DNA of 64,000 bases from Pectobacterium cacticida (GCF_036885195.1 NZ_CP133656.1:4030001-4094000), one strand, 5' to 3'. Counted from the stretch's first letter, positions 53,362 through 62,034 are shown. Made by a program: numbers and translations. Notes: generated from the sequence alone by a model not told the origin.

Positions 53362-54198
53362 ATGAGAAAGCAGATTTTGACAGTGACGTTGTTAGCCGGG
53401 TTGACTGCCGTTTCTGGCGCTGCACAGGCAGATAAACTGGATGAGATTCAGAAAGCGGGCGTTGTGAAAATCGCCGTCTTCGACAGTAATCCCCCCTTCG
53501 GTTATGTCGATCAGCAGAGCAAAAAACTGGTGGGTTATGACGTGGATATCGCCGAGGCAATTGGTAAGGCGCTGGGGGTGAAGGTCGAACTGCGGGCGAC
53601 GAACCCGGCTAACCGTATTCCGTTGCTAAGCTCGAAGAAGGTGGATCTGATAGCCGCTAACTTCACCATTACTGATGAACGCGCCAAGCAGGTTGATTTT
53701 AGTATCCCTTATTTTGCTACCGGGCAAAAATTCATCGCCCGTAAAGGCGTGCTGAAAACCCCGGACGATATAAAAACGCTGCGTATCGGTGCGGATAAAG
53801 GCACCGTACAGGAAATCACCCTGCGTGAGCACTACCCGACGGCCAAAGTGATTTCCTACGACGATACGCCGTTGGCTTTCGCCGCGTTGCGCAACGGCAA
53901 CGTTCAGGCGATCACGCAGGATGATGCCAAGCTGGTTGGCCTGTTAGCGAACGTACCTGACGCCCAGAAGGCAGAGTTTGAAATTTCCCCGTTCAGCATT
54001 ACCAAAGAATATCAGGGGATCGGGATTCCCAAAGGCGAAACGCGCCTCACCGCAAAAATTAACGACACGCTGATTAATTTGGAAAAGCAGGGTGAAGCGA
54101 AAACGATCTACGATCGCTGGTTCGGGCCGAATACGAAATCATTTCAGCCGCGCGGCGACTTCACCTTTGCCCCGCTGGATCAGCAACCTAAATCCTGA
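53362..54198 (+). CDS. polar amino-acid ABC transporter substrate-binding protein (SBP_bac_3)
   Basis: A 278-residue periplasmic family 3 binding protein. Signal peptide MRKQILTVTLLAGLTAVSGAAQA, then KLDEIQKAGVVKIAVFDSNPPFGYVDQQSKKLVGYDVDIAEAIGKALG, VDLIAANFTITDERAKQVDFSIPYF and GADKGTVQE, all typical of glutamate, cystine and related amino-acid receptors. RBS AGAGGCAGGG precedes ATG 53362. Two permease genes follow after a terminator-like hairpin, which would favour more binding protein than permease. Substrate unknown; nearness to acdS and an Lrp-type regulator suggests an amino acid. Confidence 0.9.
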   Translation: MRKQILTVTLLAGLTAVSGAAQADKLDEIQKAGVVKIAVFDSNPPFGYVDQQSKKLVGYDVDIAEAIGKALGVKVELRATNPANRIPLLSSKKVDLIAANFTITDERAKQVDFSIPYFATGQKFIARKGVLKTPDDIKTLRIGADKGTVQEITLREHYPTAKVISYDDTPLAFAALRNGNVQAITQDDAKLVGLLANVPDAQKAEFEISPFSITKEYQGIGIPKGETRLTAKINDTLINLEKQGEAKTIYDRWFGPNTKSFQPRGDFTFAPLDQQPKS

Positions 54199-54228
54199 TG
54201 GCGGAAGCGTGTAGTGCTATGAACCTAA

Positions 54229-54259
54229 GCCCTCTGCCTGACAGGGGGCATTTTTATTT
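54229..54259 (+). terminator. terminator-like hairpin between binding-protein and permease genes
   Basis: GCCCTCTG (54229-54236) pairs with CAGGGGGC (54242-54249, one G-T pair), followed by ATTTTTATTT. Position fits partial termination after the binding-protein gene. TTATTTAGGGTATAT (54254-54268) right after it is identical to an ERIC terminus. Confidence 0.85.
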
Positions 54260-54296
54260 AGGGTATATATCTTCATGACAACGAGAGAGAAAACGC

Positions 54297-55040
54297 ATGG
54301 ATACGGCGCTGCATTTGCTTGAGTCATGGCTGTTAGCGCCTCAATATCTTTTCTGGTTATGGCACGGTTTCCTGATCACGCTGGGCATTTCCTTTAGCGC
54401 AATCGTGCTATCAACCACGTTGGGTTTTCTGCTGGCGGCGGCCAGAGACAGCCAGATTTGGGCACTGCGCAGCGTCGTTGTCGCCTATAGCTCGCTATTC
54501 CGTAATACACCGCTGCTGGTACAACTGTTCTTCTGGTATTTCGGCGCTGGACAACTGTTTCCCTCGGTGATAATGCAATGGCTGAATTCACCCCATACGC
54601 TTTCGTTATTCGGTAGTACGTTGGTCTGGCCTTCTTTTGAGTTTTTGGCAGGGCTGATCGGGCTAACCCTTTATTCCAGTGCGTTTGTCGCCGAGGAGAT
54701 TCGCGCTGGCGTGCGTGGCGTGGCACGCGGACAGAAGTATGCCGCGCAGGCGTTGGGGTTAACGGGGTGGCAGTCCATGCGTTATGTGGTGTTGCCGCAA
54801 GCGTTAAGGATTGCGCTACCGCCGTTACTTGGGCAATACATGAATATCGTCAAGAACTCGTCGTTGACGATGGCGATTGGCGTCGCTGAATTGTCCTATG
54901 CGTCGCGACAGGTGGAGACGGAAACCTTACGCACCTTTCAGGCGTTTGGCGTGGCGACGGTGTTATATATCGTGATTATTGCCGTGATGGAAGGTTGGGG
55001 TATGTGGCGTCAGCAGCGCAATGTGGCGGAGAGACATTGA
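54297..55040 (+). CDS. amino-acid ABC transporter permease (HisM/GlnP family), first
   Basis: A 247-residue inner-membrane permease with about five membrane segments. The family loop EIRAGVRGVARGQKYAAQALGLTGWQSMRYVVLPQALRIALPPLLGQYMNIVKNSSL is the EAA motif of polar amino-acid importers. FRNTPLLVQLFFWYFG is also conserved. It is paired with a second permease one base downstream, giving the usual heterodimer. No ATP-binding subunit gene follows in the window. Confidence 0.92.
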   Translation: MDTALHLLESWLLAPQYLFWLWHGFLITLGISFSAIVLSTTLGFLLAAARDSQIWALRSVVVAYSSLFRNTPLLVQLFFWYFGAGQLFPSVIMQWLNSPHTLSLFGSTLVWPSFEFLAGLIGLTLYSSAFVAEEIRAGVRGVARGQKYAAQALGLTGWQSMRYVVLPQALRIALPPLLGQYMNIVKNSSLTMAIGVAELSYASRQVETETLRTFQAFGVATVLYIVIIAVMEGWGMWRQQRNVAERH

Positions 55041-55041
55041 G

Positions 55042-55770
55042 ATGGATTTTACCATTATCACCGATAACCTCGGCTATTTGATGTGGGGGACGTTCCCGGA
55101 TGGGCCTCTTGGCGGCGCGGCGTTAACGCTGGCGATGAGCCTGCTGGCGGGTATCGCGTCTGCTATCTTGGGTACGATTCTGGGCGTGGCGCTGGCGATG
55201 TCGCGCGGCGTATGGAGCGCGCTGCTGGCACTGGTGCTAGGGTTCTTCCGCGCAATACCGGTCATCATGCTGATTTTCTGGACCTATTTTTTACTCCCGA
55301 TCGTTTTTGGCGTCGATATCCCTGAAATTACCACCGTCGTATGTGCGCTGGCGCTGATTGCGTCGGCGTATCTGGCGCATGGCGTAAAGGCGGGCATTGT
55401 CGCGATTGGACGCGGCCAGTGGCAGGCCGGACTCTCGCTGGGATTAAGCCGCTGGCAGGTGTTGTGGCAGATTGTCCTGCCGCAGGCGCTGCGGATGATG
55501 GTGCCCTCCTTCATTAATCAGTGGATTTCCCTGATTAAAGACACCTCACTGGCCTACATTGTCGGCGTCGGTGAACTGACGTTTCTTGCGACACAAGTCA
55601 ATAACCGCAGCATGGTCTACCCGATGGAAGTTTTCCTGTTTGTCGCGCTGGTCTACTTCGTGTTTTGCCTGTCGCTGGAACTGCTGGCAAACCGGGTTAA
55701 CGCCCGTTTTAACCCGCAGGAAAAACAACCAAAGCGCCGTTTGCTGTGGTGGCGCAATAAACCAGCCTGA
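55042..55770 (+). CDS. amino-acid ABC transporter permease (HisQ/GltK family), second
   Basis: The product from ATG 55042 (MDFTIITDNLGYLMWG) has 242 residues, with membrane segments and the motif VKAGIVAIGRGQWQAGLSLGLSRWQVLWQIVLPQALRMMVPSFINQWISLIKDTSLAYIVGVGELTF. FFRAIPVIMLIFWTYFLLP is the conserved upstream loop. It starts one base after the first permease stop. An in-frame ATG at 55021 would overlap that gene and is less likely. The transporter must borrow or share an ATPase encoded elsewhere. Confidence 0.91.
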   Translation: MDFTIITDNLGYLMWGTFPDGPLGGAALTLAMSLLAGIASAILGTILGVALAMSRGVWSALLALVLGFFRAIPVIMLIFWTYFLLPIVFGVDIPEITTVVCALALIASAYLAHGVKAGIVAIGRGQWQAGLSLGLSRWQVLWQIVLPQALRMMVPSFINQWISLIKDTSLAYIVGVGELTFLATQVNNRSMVYPMEVFLFVALVYFVFCLSLELLANRVNARFNPQEKQPKRRLLWWRNKPA

Positions 55771-55797
55771 AGATGATAATTGTTCAAAAACCTATTT

Positions 55798-55909
55798 GGC
55801 AGAACAAAACGGACGTAACGGAATAGAAGAGTAAAGCATTTGCGCCAGCCGAGCATGCAGGGACGTACTTGCAGCGTCTTTACGATCTCTCCGTTACTCC
55901 CGCTCTGCC
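55798..55909. repeat. 112-bp imperfect inverted repeat
   Basis: Arms match in order: GGCAGA (55798) with TCTGCC (55904), GTAACGGA (55815) with TCCGTTAC (55890), and GTAAAG (55831) with CTTTAC (55878). The whole can fold into one long interrupted hairpin between the convergent permease and yieH genes. It could be a non-autonomous mobile repeat or a bidirectional terminator. Confidence 0.6.
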
Positions 55910-55918
55910 ACCTTAAGA

Positions 55919-55934
55919 GCCTATCCCAATAGGC
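55919..55934. repeat. palindromic repeat end, GCCTATCCCAATAGGC
   Basis: A 16-bp stem-loop palindrome eight bases beyond the yieH stop codon. It resembles the terminal sequences of the element at 63661-63804 (CCTATCCCAGTAGGC on one strand) at nearly all positions, suggesting a solo end of the same repeat family. Confidence 0.5.
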
Positions 55935-55942
55935 CTTTGCTT

Positions 55943-56608
55943 CTACGCCGTGATATTCCAGCCTTTCTCGCGCCAGATTTGCGGCAGTTCGCGCATATCG
56001 TCAAACATTGTGACCAGCGGGTGATGAATCGGCTGATTGTGGGGGTCGGCGCAGTAATAGAACACCGGAATACCCGCCGTGATGCCCGCTTGTACGCCTG
56101 CGGCGGAGTCTTCAACCAGAATGCAGTGCTCGATGGGAAGCTGTAGTTGCTCGGCGGCGTGATACAGCACCGCCGGATCGGGCTTCCACTTTTTCAGATC
56201 GTAGCCGCTATAGAGATGGTCGCCAAACAGATCGAGCATCTGTGTCAGGCCGAGCGAATGCTGCATCTTACTGACCGGGCCGTTGGAAACCACGGCCATC
56301 GGAACGGTGATAGACTGCACTAGCTCACGTGCGCCCTCGATAGGTTGCAGAAATTCATCGAACAGACGTCTTACCTCTTGCCGGAAATGGCGCTCCGCAT
56401 CTTCTATCGATACCGTTAAGCCGTGCTGCTGGCTGATGCGGGCTATGATCTCGTACAGCTTCACGCCCTTATACGTTTTTATCACCTCCTCCAGCGATAA
56501 GTTCACCCCATAGGGGATGAAGATATTTACATAGGCCTGGCAACACAGCACTTCACTATCAACCAGTGTGCCATCACAGTCGAAGAAGACGCATTCAATA
56601 CGGGGCAT
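55943..56608 (-). CDS. yieH: HAD-family phosphatase YieH (6-phosphogluconate phosphatase)
   Basis: The 221-residue cytoplasmic HAD hydrolase is close to E. coli YieH, reported active on 6-phosphogluconate. Motif I FFDCDGTLVDSEV supplies the nucleophile Asp, motif II is VVSNGP, motif III lysine lies in SGYDLKKWKPDP, and motif IV is ILVEDSAAGVQAG. Segments YKGVKLYEII and YYCADPHNQPIHHP match YieH. It is divergent from adeP (yieG), the same gene pair as in E. coli downstream of phoU. The physiological substrate here is inferred. Confidence 0.9.
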   Translation of the reverse strand: MPRIECVFFDCDGTLVDSEVLCCQAYVNIFIPYGVNLSLEEVIKTYKGVKLYEIIARISQQHGLTVSIEDAERHFRQEVRRLFDEFLQPIEGARELVQSITVPMAVVSNGPVSKMQHSLGLTQMLDLFGDHLYSGYDLKKWKPDPAVLYHAAEQLQLPIEHCILVEDSAAGVQAGITAGIPVFYYCADPHNQPIHHPLVTMFDDMRELPQIWREKGWNITA

Positions 56609-56862
56609 GACCTATCCTTATGATGAGATAAACGTTGACGCCTCTACTTTATCCCATTAGCGCGATATTACGACCAGCAATGTTAGTTTCTGGGCCTTGA
56701 TCCTAAGAGGTAGAGCCTTAATTCAGGAGATATTTGGCGCCATCGCCATGAGGTCATTGCTTTCGCTTATATGATGAAAAAAAAGGGAGGAGCGGCGTAA
56801 AAAACGGTGTTTTGTTATAGGATACCCCACGACGGTTATTTCCTTCCTTTGGATTGTTACTC

Positions 56863-58200
56863 ATGAATAAATCACAACCCGATCTTGCTACTGGGCAAGG
56901 CCTGTTGGAGCGTGTGTTTAAACTCAAGCAGCACGGTACGACAGTACGTACGGAAACCATTGCCGGTTTCACGACGTTTTTGACGATGGTTTACATTGTT
57001 TTTGTTAACCCGCAGATATTGGGCGCGGCGGGAATGGATACCAAAGCCGTTTTCGTGACCACCTGCCTGATTGCGGCATTCGGCAGTATTCTTATGGGGC
57101 TGTTGGCTAATCTGCCGGTGGCGCTGGCGCCCGCTATGGGGTTGAATGCTTTTTTTGCCTTTGTGGTGGTGGGGGCGATGGGGCTGCCATGGCAGGTAGC
57201 GATGGGCGCTATTTTTTGGGGCGCAATCGGTTTCCTGCTGCTGACTCTTTTCCAGATCCGCTATTGGATGATCGCTAATATTCCGCTTAGCCTGAGACTC
57301 GGTATCGCCAGCGGTATTGGGTTATTCATCGCCATGATGGGGCTGAAAAATGCGGGCATTATCGTTGCTAATCCTGAAACGCTGGTGACGATTGGTAACC
57401 TGACGTCACACAGCGTGCTGTTGGGTGCGCTGGGTTTTTTCATCATTGTGGCGCTGGCCTCACGCAATATTCACGCTGCGATACTGATTTCCATCGTGGT
57501 GACCACTTCGATAGGTCTGCTGCTGGGAGATGTTAAGTTTTCGGGCGTTTTTTCCTTACCGCCTAGCGTAACGAGTGTCGTCGGCCAGGTCGATCTGGCG
57601 GGCGCGCTGAATCTGGGGATGTCGGGCATCATCTTCTCCTTCATGTTGGTTAATCTGTTCGATTCTTCCGGTACGCTCATCGGTGTGACGGATAAAGCCG
57701 GTCTGGTGGATGCGCAGGGTAAGTTCCCGCGCATGAAGCAGGCGCTGTATGTCGATAGTATCAGCTCTGTGGCAGGGTCGTTTATCGGGACATCGTCCGT
57801 CACGGCCTATATTGAAAGTTCCTCCGGCGTCTCTGTCGGTGGGCGTACTGGCCTGACCGCCGTGGTCGTAGGGTTGCTGTTTCTTCTGGTTATTTTCCTG
57901 TCACCGTTGGCGGGTATGGTGCCTGCCTACGCGGCGGCTGGCGCGCTGATTTATGTCGGCGTATTGATGACGTCCAGCCTGGCGCGAGTGAAGTGGGATG
58001 ATTTAACCGAAGCCGTTCCGGCTTTTATCACCGCGGTGATGATGCCATTCAGCTTCTCTATTACCGAAGGGATCGCGCTTGGCTTTATCTCTTATTGTGT
58101 GATGAAGTTGGCGACGGGGCGTTGGCGCGAAATCAGCCCGTGTGTGATGGTCGTCGCGTTGTTATTCCTGCTGAAAATCGTGTTTATTGACGGGCATTAA
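56863..58200 (+). CDS. adeP: adenine permease AdeP (NCS2/AzgA family)
   Basis: AdeP (YieG) is a high-affinity adenine-proton symporter in E. coli. The 445-residue product from ATG 56863 follows it closely: RVFKLKQHGTTVRTETIAGFTTFLTMVYIVFVNPQILGAAGMD, LAPAMGLNAFFAFVVVGAMGLPWQ, NLFDSSGTLIGVTDKAGL, FIGTSSVTAYIESSSGVSVGGRTGLTAVVVG and C-terminal VFIDGH. These are AzgA-subfamily motifs, with about 13 membrane segments. The TTG six codons earlier in frame is not needed. Divergent from yieH. Confidence 0.94.
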   Translation: MNKSQPDLATGQGLLERVFKLKQHGTTVRTETIAGFTTFLTMVYIVFVNPQILGAAGMDTKAVFVTTCLIAAFGSILMGLLANLPVALAPAMGLNAFFAFVVVGAMGLPWQVAMGAIFWGAIGFLLLTLFQIRYWMIANIPLSLRLGIASGIGLFIAMMGLKNAGIIVANPETLVTIGNLTSHSVLLGALGFFIIVALASRNIHAAILISIVVTTSIGLLLGDVKFSGVFSLPPSVTSVVGQVDLAGALNLGMSGIIFSFMLVNLFDSSGTLIGVTDKAGLVDAQGKFPRMKQALYVDSISSVAGSFIGTSSVTAYIESSSGVSVGGRTGLTAVVVGLLFLLVIFLSPLAGMVPAYAAAGALIYVGVLMTSSLARVKWDDLTEAVPAFITAVMMPFSFSITEGIALGFISYCVMKLATGRWREISPCVMVVALLFLLKIVFIDGH

Positions 58201-58236
58201 TGGGGCTTTGCTCCTGTCTCCCCGGCGCTACCGTCT

Positions 58237-58264
58237 GCGCCAACGTAGCTGGCTACGTTGGCGC
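58237..58264. terminator. perfect hairpin between convergent adeP and PPTase-like genes
   Basis: GCGCCAACGTAG (58237-58248) pairs with CTACGTTGGCGC (58253-58264) around CTGG. It overlaps the last codons and TAG stop of the minus-strand gene. There is no T-tract, so it may act as a bidirectional barrier or mRNA end stabiliser. Confidence 0.6.
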
Positions 58265-58996
58265 GATGGATGTGGCTTTTTCCACATGATGACCGGTTAA
58301 TTTCATATAGCGCACGGATTGGCGCTGCTGCTGTAGAATCTCTCCCGTTTTATTCATTCCCGTAGCTGATGTGTATTTCCACATCATTAGCCGGTTAAGC
58401 GTCGGAATATGGGCACAGGCCCACACCAGATAATCATCAACATCGCTCATCACTTCTACGGTGGGAATGCCAATGGAATGTAGTCTGCCAGAGGCGGGGT
58501 GGAGTTTTAGCGTATGAGAAGGGTGCGCATTTGCGCCAGGGATTTTCATCAATGATTGGCGGATGGTGCAAAGTTGAGTCGCCGCTTCCAGCGGATCGCG
58601 TTGAGCGTCAATCCATGCCTGCTCGGCCTGCGTCTGTGCCAGCATCTGTGGCACAACCTGGGTCATTGGCCGGACATGAATGAGCTCAATATCCATCCCT
58701 ACGCGGCCCTCTTCGCTCAGGAGAATGGCAATAGTATTACCCGCATAACCGATACTAAAATGGGGCAAGTGCGGATCGGCAAAATAGGGGCGTCCCTCCG
58801 GGGCGGTCAGTAGCGGGGGCAGTAGTGGGTAGCCAAAAAAATAGAACATCATTTCGGCCAGTAGTACGCGGCTTTTCAAATAGCGCTCGCGGCGCTTAGC
58901 CGAAAATACCTGTGTCGATGAGATCAGCCTGTCTGGCAGCCTCTGTAAGCCAGGAAGCGCTTCCATGCTTGTCCACCTGACAAAATGACAGGTCAT
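58253..58996 (-). CDS. 4'-phosphopantetheinyl transferase-like protein, probably degenerate
   Basis: The 247-residue product resembles small EntD/AcpT/Sfp-type phosphopantetheinyl transferases: RRERYLKSRVLLAEMM, APEGRPYFADPHLPHFSIGYAGNTIAILLSEEGRVGMDIELI. D102 and E104 in GMDIE match two Mg2+ ligands. However, the usual WxxKExxxK motif reads CTIRQSLMK (143-151), so its catalytic Glu is Gln. The usual LSHS CoA/phosphate His region reads SIGYA. Activity is therefore doubtful, or it has a changed role. The start may be at 58996 or at ATG 58966 (MEALPGLQ). It stands alone, with no polyketide or peptide synthase genes nearby. Confidence 0.75.
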   Translation of the reverse strand: MTCHFVRWTSMEALPGLQRLPDRLISSTQVFSAKRRERYLKSRVLLAEMMFYFFGYPLLPPLLTAPEGRPYFADPHLPHFSIGYAGNTIAILLSEEGRVGMDIELIHVRPMTQVVPQMLAQTQAEQAWIDAQRDPLEAATQLCTIRQSLMKIPGANAHPSHTLKLHPASGRLHSIGIPTVEVMSDVDDYLVWACAHIPTLNRLMMWKYTSATGMNKTGEILQQQRQSVRYMKLTGHHVEKATSIAPT

Positions 58997-59184
58997 TGTT
59001 CACTCCGTGATCGTGATGAAAGAGGGGAATCTATCCGGTATTACCAATGCATATTATCAGACTAATATATGATCTAAAGAAAAATCGGTGGATAAATCGG
59101 CGAAAATTATTTATTAAGTTCACCGAATTTCCTGTATTGCATGCTGTGTGGCAACAGTACTATGTTCGCTATATTTCTGCGGCG

Positions 59185-59706
59185 TTAAGGGGTTGTCCAT
59201 CCCAGGGCTGAGCGCCGTTGTTTTTCTAACGTTTGTTTATGCAGTTCCTCCGCTGTCACTAATCGCAGCGCCGATGTTGGGCACACGCTGACGCAGGATG
59301 GGCTTTGGGCCACATCGGCACATAAATCGCATTTATGCACTTCGCTTTGCAAGAGTGTTAACTCCTCTCCATCATTTGACGCGGTGGCAACCACATCGAT
59401 GGCCCCGAAGGGACAGGCGACAATGCAACTTTTGCAGCCAATGCAGCGGGCCTGAATAACCTGGATACTATTTCGATCGCGCACCAGCGCATCATTAGGG
59501 CATACGCTGGCACAGGGCGCGTTCTCACATTGGCGGCAAAGCACGGGGACGCTAACGCTGGCGCTTTTTATCACTGTTAAACGGGGAAAGAAGTGAGAAG
59601 GTCGCAACTCAGCGCTTTGACCACCGCTATGGGCTACTGCACAGGCGATCTCACAGGTTCGACAGCCAATACATTTTTCTGCTTCGGCGATAACAAATTG
59701 ATTCAT
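59185..59706 (-). CDS. 4Fe-4S ferredoxin-type protein (HydN/YsaA-like)
   Basis: A 173-residue electron-transfer protein with four cysteine groups for [4Fe-4S] clusters: CIGCRTCEIAC, CRQCENAPCASVC, CIGCKSCIVAC and CDLCADVAQSPSCVSVC. It belongs to the HydN/YsaA/DmsB-like family. Its ATG overlaps the stop of aegA upstream on the same strand by four bases, so the two are co-translated. It also resembles the N-terminal domain of AegA itself. The likely role is carrying electrons to or from the AegA partner; no dehydrogenase gene is adjacent. Confidence 0.9.
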   Translation of the reverse strand: MNQFVIAEAEKCIGCRTCEIACAVAHSGGQSAELRPSHFFPRLTVIKSASVSVPVLCRQCENAPCASVCPNDALVRDRNSIQVIQARCIGCKSCIVACPFGAIDVVATASNDGEELTLLQSEVHKCDLCADVAQSPSCVSVCPTSALRLVTAEELHKQTLEKQRRSALGWTTP

Positions 59707-61727
59707 GAGTGGATCTCCTCACGAGTAGCGTTCACTTCGATATGTTGCGGATACGCTGGAATGGCGCCAGTGACGGCGGCGATCCCCATTGTCGCTAACA
59801 TGCTCAATGCGGCCTTGCGCCCATCGGCTATAGCAGTAACGACTAAATCGGCGCCGCGCACGGCATCACCACCGGCAAAAATGCGCGGATGGCTGGTCTG
59901 GCACGGGATTTGACCATTGAGGGGCGCCATGATGTACCCGCCATCATCCAGATCAACGGCAGCCTCTTTCAACCACGGCATCCGGTGTGACTGAAAACCA
60001 AATGCGGTTATTACGGCTTCTGCGGGTTGTACGAACTCGGAACCCGGAATGGGGCGAGGGCGACGGCGGCCACTTGCATCGGGCTCGCCTAGTTCGGTGC
60101 GCACCAGACGAATGCCACAGACTTCCCCCTGTTCATTGAGGCAGATTTTTTGTGGTTGTACATTAAACATGAATTCCACACCTTCCTCGCGGGAATTCTT
60201 CACTTCTTTTTTCGAACCGGGCATGTTGGCTTCATCGCGGCGGTAGGCGCAGGTGACGGATAGCGCGCCTTGTCGTACAGAGGTGCGCAGGCAATCCATC
60301 GCGGTATCCCCGCCGCCAAGTACCACGACGCGTTTGCCTGCCATCGAGATATAGGGTTCATCCTTTGATTCTGGCAACCCCATCACGTGCTTGGTATTGG
60401 CAATCAGGAAAGGGAGTGCGTCAAAGACGCCGGGAGCATCTTCATTTTCAATGTTGGCCTTCATCGAACGATACGTCCCGACGCCAAGGAAAACGGTGTC
60501 ATACTCGTCCAGAAGTTGAGCCAGCGCAATATCTTTGCCCACTTCTGTGTTTAGTCGAAATGTTATTCCCATCGCGCTGAATACCTCGCGCCGATGAATC
60601 AGAACGGCTTTATCCAGTTTGAAGGATGGAATGCCAAACGTGAGCAGCCCGCCAATTTCTGGATGGCGATCGAATACGACGGCCTCCACGCCGTTGCGTG
60701 CCAGGACATCGGCACAGGCTAGCCCAGCCGGGCCCGCCCCGATAATCGCCGCGCGTTTACCGCTGGGGACGACATGCGTCATATCAGGCGACCAGCCCAT
60801 TGCCATTGCGGTGTCGGTAATGTAGCGCTCAATATTGCCGATGGTAATGGCGCCGTACTCTTTGCCTAGCGTGCAGGCGCCTTCACAGAGCCGATCCTGA
60901 GGGCACACCCGACCACAGATTTCCGGCAGGCTGCTGGTTTGATGCGACAGCGTAACGGCTTCAAGAATGCGTCCCTGCTTCGCCAGTCGCAGCAGTTCAG
61001 GAATATTATTGTGTAACGGACAGGTCCATTCACAGATCGCGCGTTTACCGCACGAAAGGCAGCGGCCGGCCTGATCTTCCGTCTGCTGTGCCGAGAAGCC
61101 GTGATAGATTTCATCAAAAGTCGATGTCCGCTGTGTGAGAGGTTTTTTCTCAGCATCCCGGCGCGGCCAGTTCTTCCTTTTACTGAGTGGGTTAGTCGTC
61201 ATCGTTTGTCGCACGGGCGTTTCACGCTGCCAGTATGTGGCTGAACGTTGCGCCATCGCTTGCTGTTTTTCCTGACGATCGGCCACCAGCGTTTGTTCGC
61301 TGACGAGGCGTAACGCCTGAGTCGGGCACGCTTCTACGCACGCCTGGCCTTGTGGGCGATCGATGCAAAGATCGCATTTATGGGCAACGGTGCGATTATC
61401 CATGGGGTTGGTAACCATAGACATTGCGCCGAACGGACATGCTACAACGCAGCTTTTACACCCGATGCACTTTTCCTGAATGAGATGAATACTGTTGTCT
61501 TTTCTAATCAGCGCTTGTGTAGGGCACACGCTGGCGCAAGGTGCCTCTTCACAGTGCCGACAGGTTACGGCGGCTCGCAGCGCTGGTGAATTGAATGCCT
61601 TGATTCTGGGCTGAAACACGGTGGCGCTATCCGGATACTGCTCACCATTGTGTGAAATCACACAAGCAATCTCACATGCGTGGCACCCCATACAGTCTTG
61701 AGTACTGGCAATAACAAATCGGTTCAT
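59703..61727 (-). CDS. aegA: AegA-type Fe-S/FAD/NAD(P) oxidoreductase
   Basis: The 674-residue protein joins two parts. Residues 1-150 form a HydN-like ferredoxin with four cysteine groups (CMGCHACEIAC, CRHCEEAPCASVC, CIGCKSCVVAC, CDLCIDRPQGQACVEAC). Residues 190-660 form a glutamate-synthase-beta-like domain with CLSCGKRAICEWTCPLHNNIPELL, the FAD site IIGAGPAGLACADVLAR, the NAD(P) site VVLGGGDTAMDC and C-terminal FAGGDAVRGADLVVTAIADGRKAA. E. coli AegA has this layout and has been tied to formate-dependent urate degradation under anaerobic or microaerobic conditions. The linked second ferredoxin gene supports a redox-chain role. Confidence 0.9.
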   Translation of the reverse strand: MNRFVIASTQDCMGCHACEIACVISHNGEQYPDSATVFQPRIKAFNSPALRAAVTCRHCEEAPCASVCPTQALIRKDNSIHLIQEKCIGCKSCVVACPFGAMSMVTNPMDNRTVAHKCDLCIDRPQGQACVEACPTQALRLVSEQTLVADRQEKQQAMAQRSATYWQRETPVRQTMTTNPLSKRKNWPRRDAEKKPLTQRTSTFDEIYHGFSAQQTEDQAGRCLSCGKRAICEWTCPLHNNIPELLRLAKQGRILEAVTLSHQTSSLPEICGRVCPQDRLCEGACTLGKEYGAITIGNIERYITDTAMAMGWSPDMTHVVPSGKRAAIIGAGPAGLACADVLARNGVEAVVFDRHPEIGGLLTFGIPSFKLDKAVLIHRREVFSAMGITFRLNTEVGKDIALAQLLDEYDTVFLGVGTYRSMKANIENEDAPGVFDALPFLIANTKHVMGLPESKDEPYISMAGKRVVVLGGGDTAMDCLRTSVRQGALSVTCAYRRDEANMPGSKKEVKNSREEGVEFMFNVQPQKICLNEQGEVCGIRLVRTELGEPDASGRRRPRPIPGSEFVQPAEAVITAFGFQSHRMPWLKEAAVDLDDGGYIMAPLNGQIPCQTSHPRIFAGGDAVRGADLVVTAIADGRKAALSMLATMGIAAVTGAIPAYPQHIEVNATREEIHS

Positions 61728-62034
61728 TACCTTCTCCCACCCTGAATCCCTCGATCGTGACTTTTATCCTAATTGCTGGATAGCGTCACAACCTTGATAT
61801 AGAGCAGGTAAAAAGTCGGTAAATGTTAAATTTTGCGTAGAGTGGCAATAAAATTATTGAATCGTTTCAGTTGCTTATAATGTTACTGATAAGTAATATT
61901 CTTGAAACTTATGACCTTGTTTTTTATGTGGTTTACGGTGATTTATCGGCAGTAGCGGGGTTGGTGCTCATTACTTGTCACCCAACGTCCCTGTTTCTAA
62001 AATAGTCTGGAGGCAACCCGCGCGTAGTAGATGT
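61728..62034. other. intergenic region upstream of aegA
   Basis: About 300 bp between the end of the diguanylate cyclase gene and aegA, both on the minus strand. It should contain the aegA promoter. The sequence is AT-rich at 61805-61930. I find no convincing FNR box, and no small gene. Confidence 0.4.

Noticed and set aside
56615..56650. PurR operator near yieH/adeP
   Set aside because: GTCAACGTTTATC on the minus strand matches only about seven of eleven fixed positions of the PurR consensus; too weak to claim.
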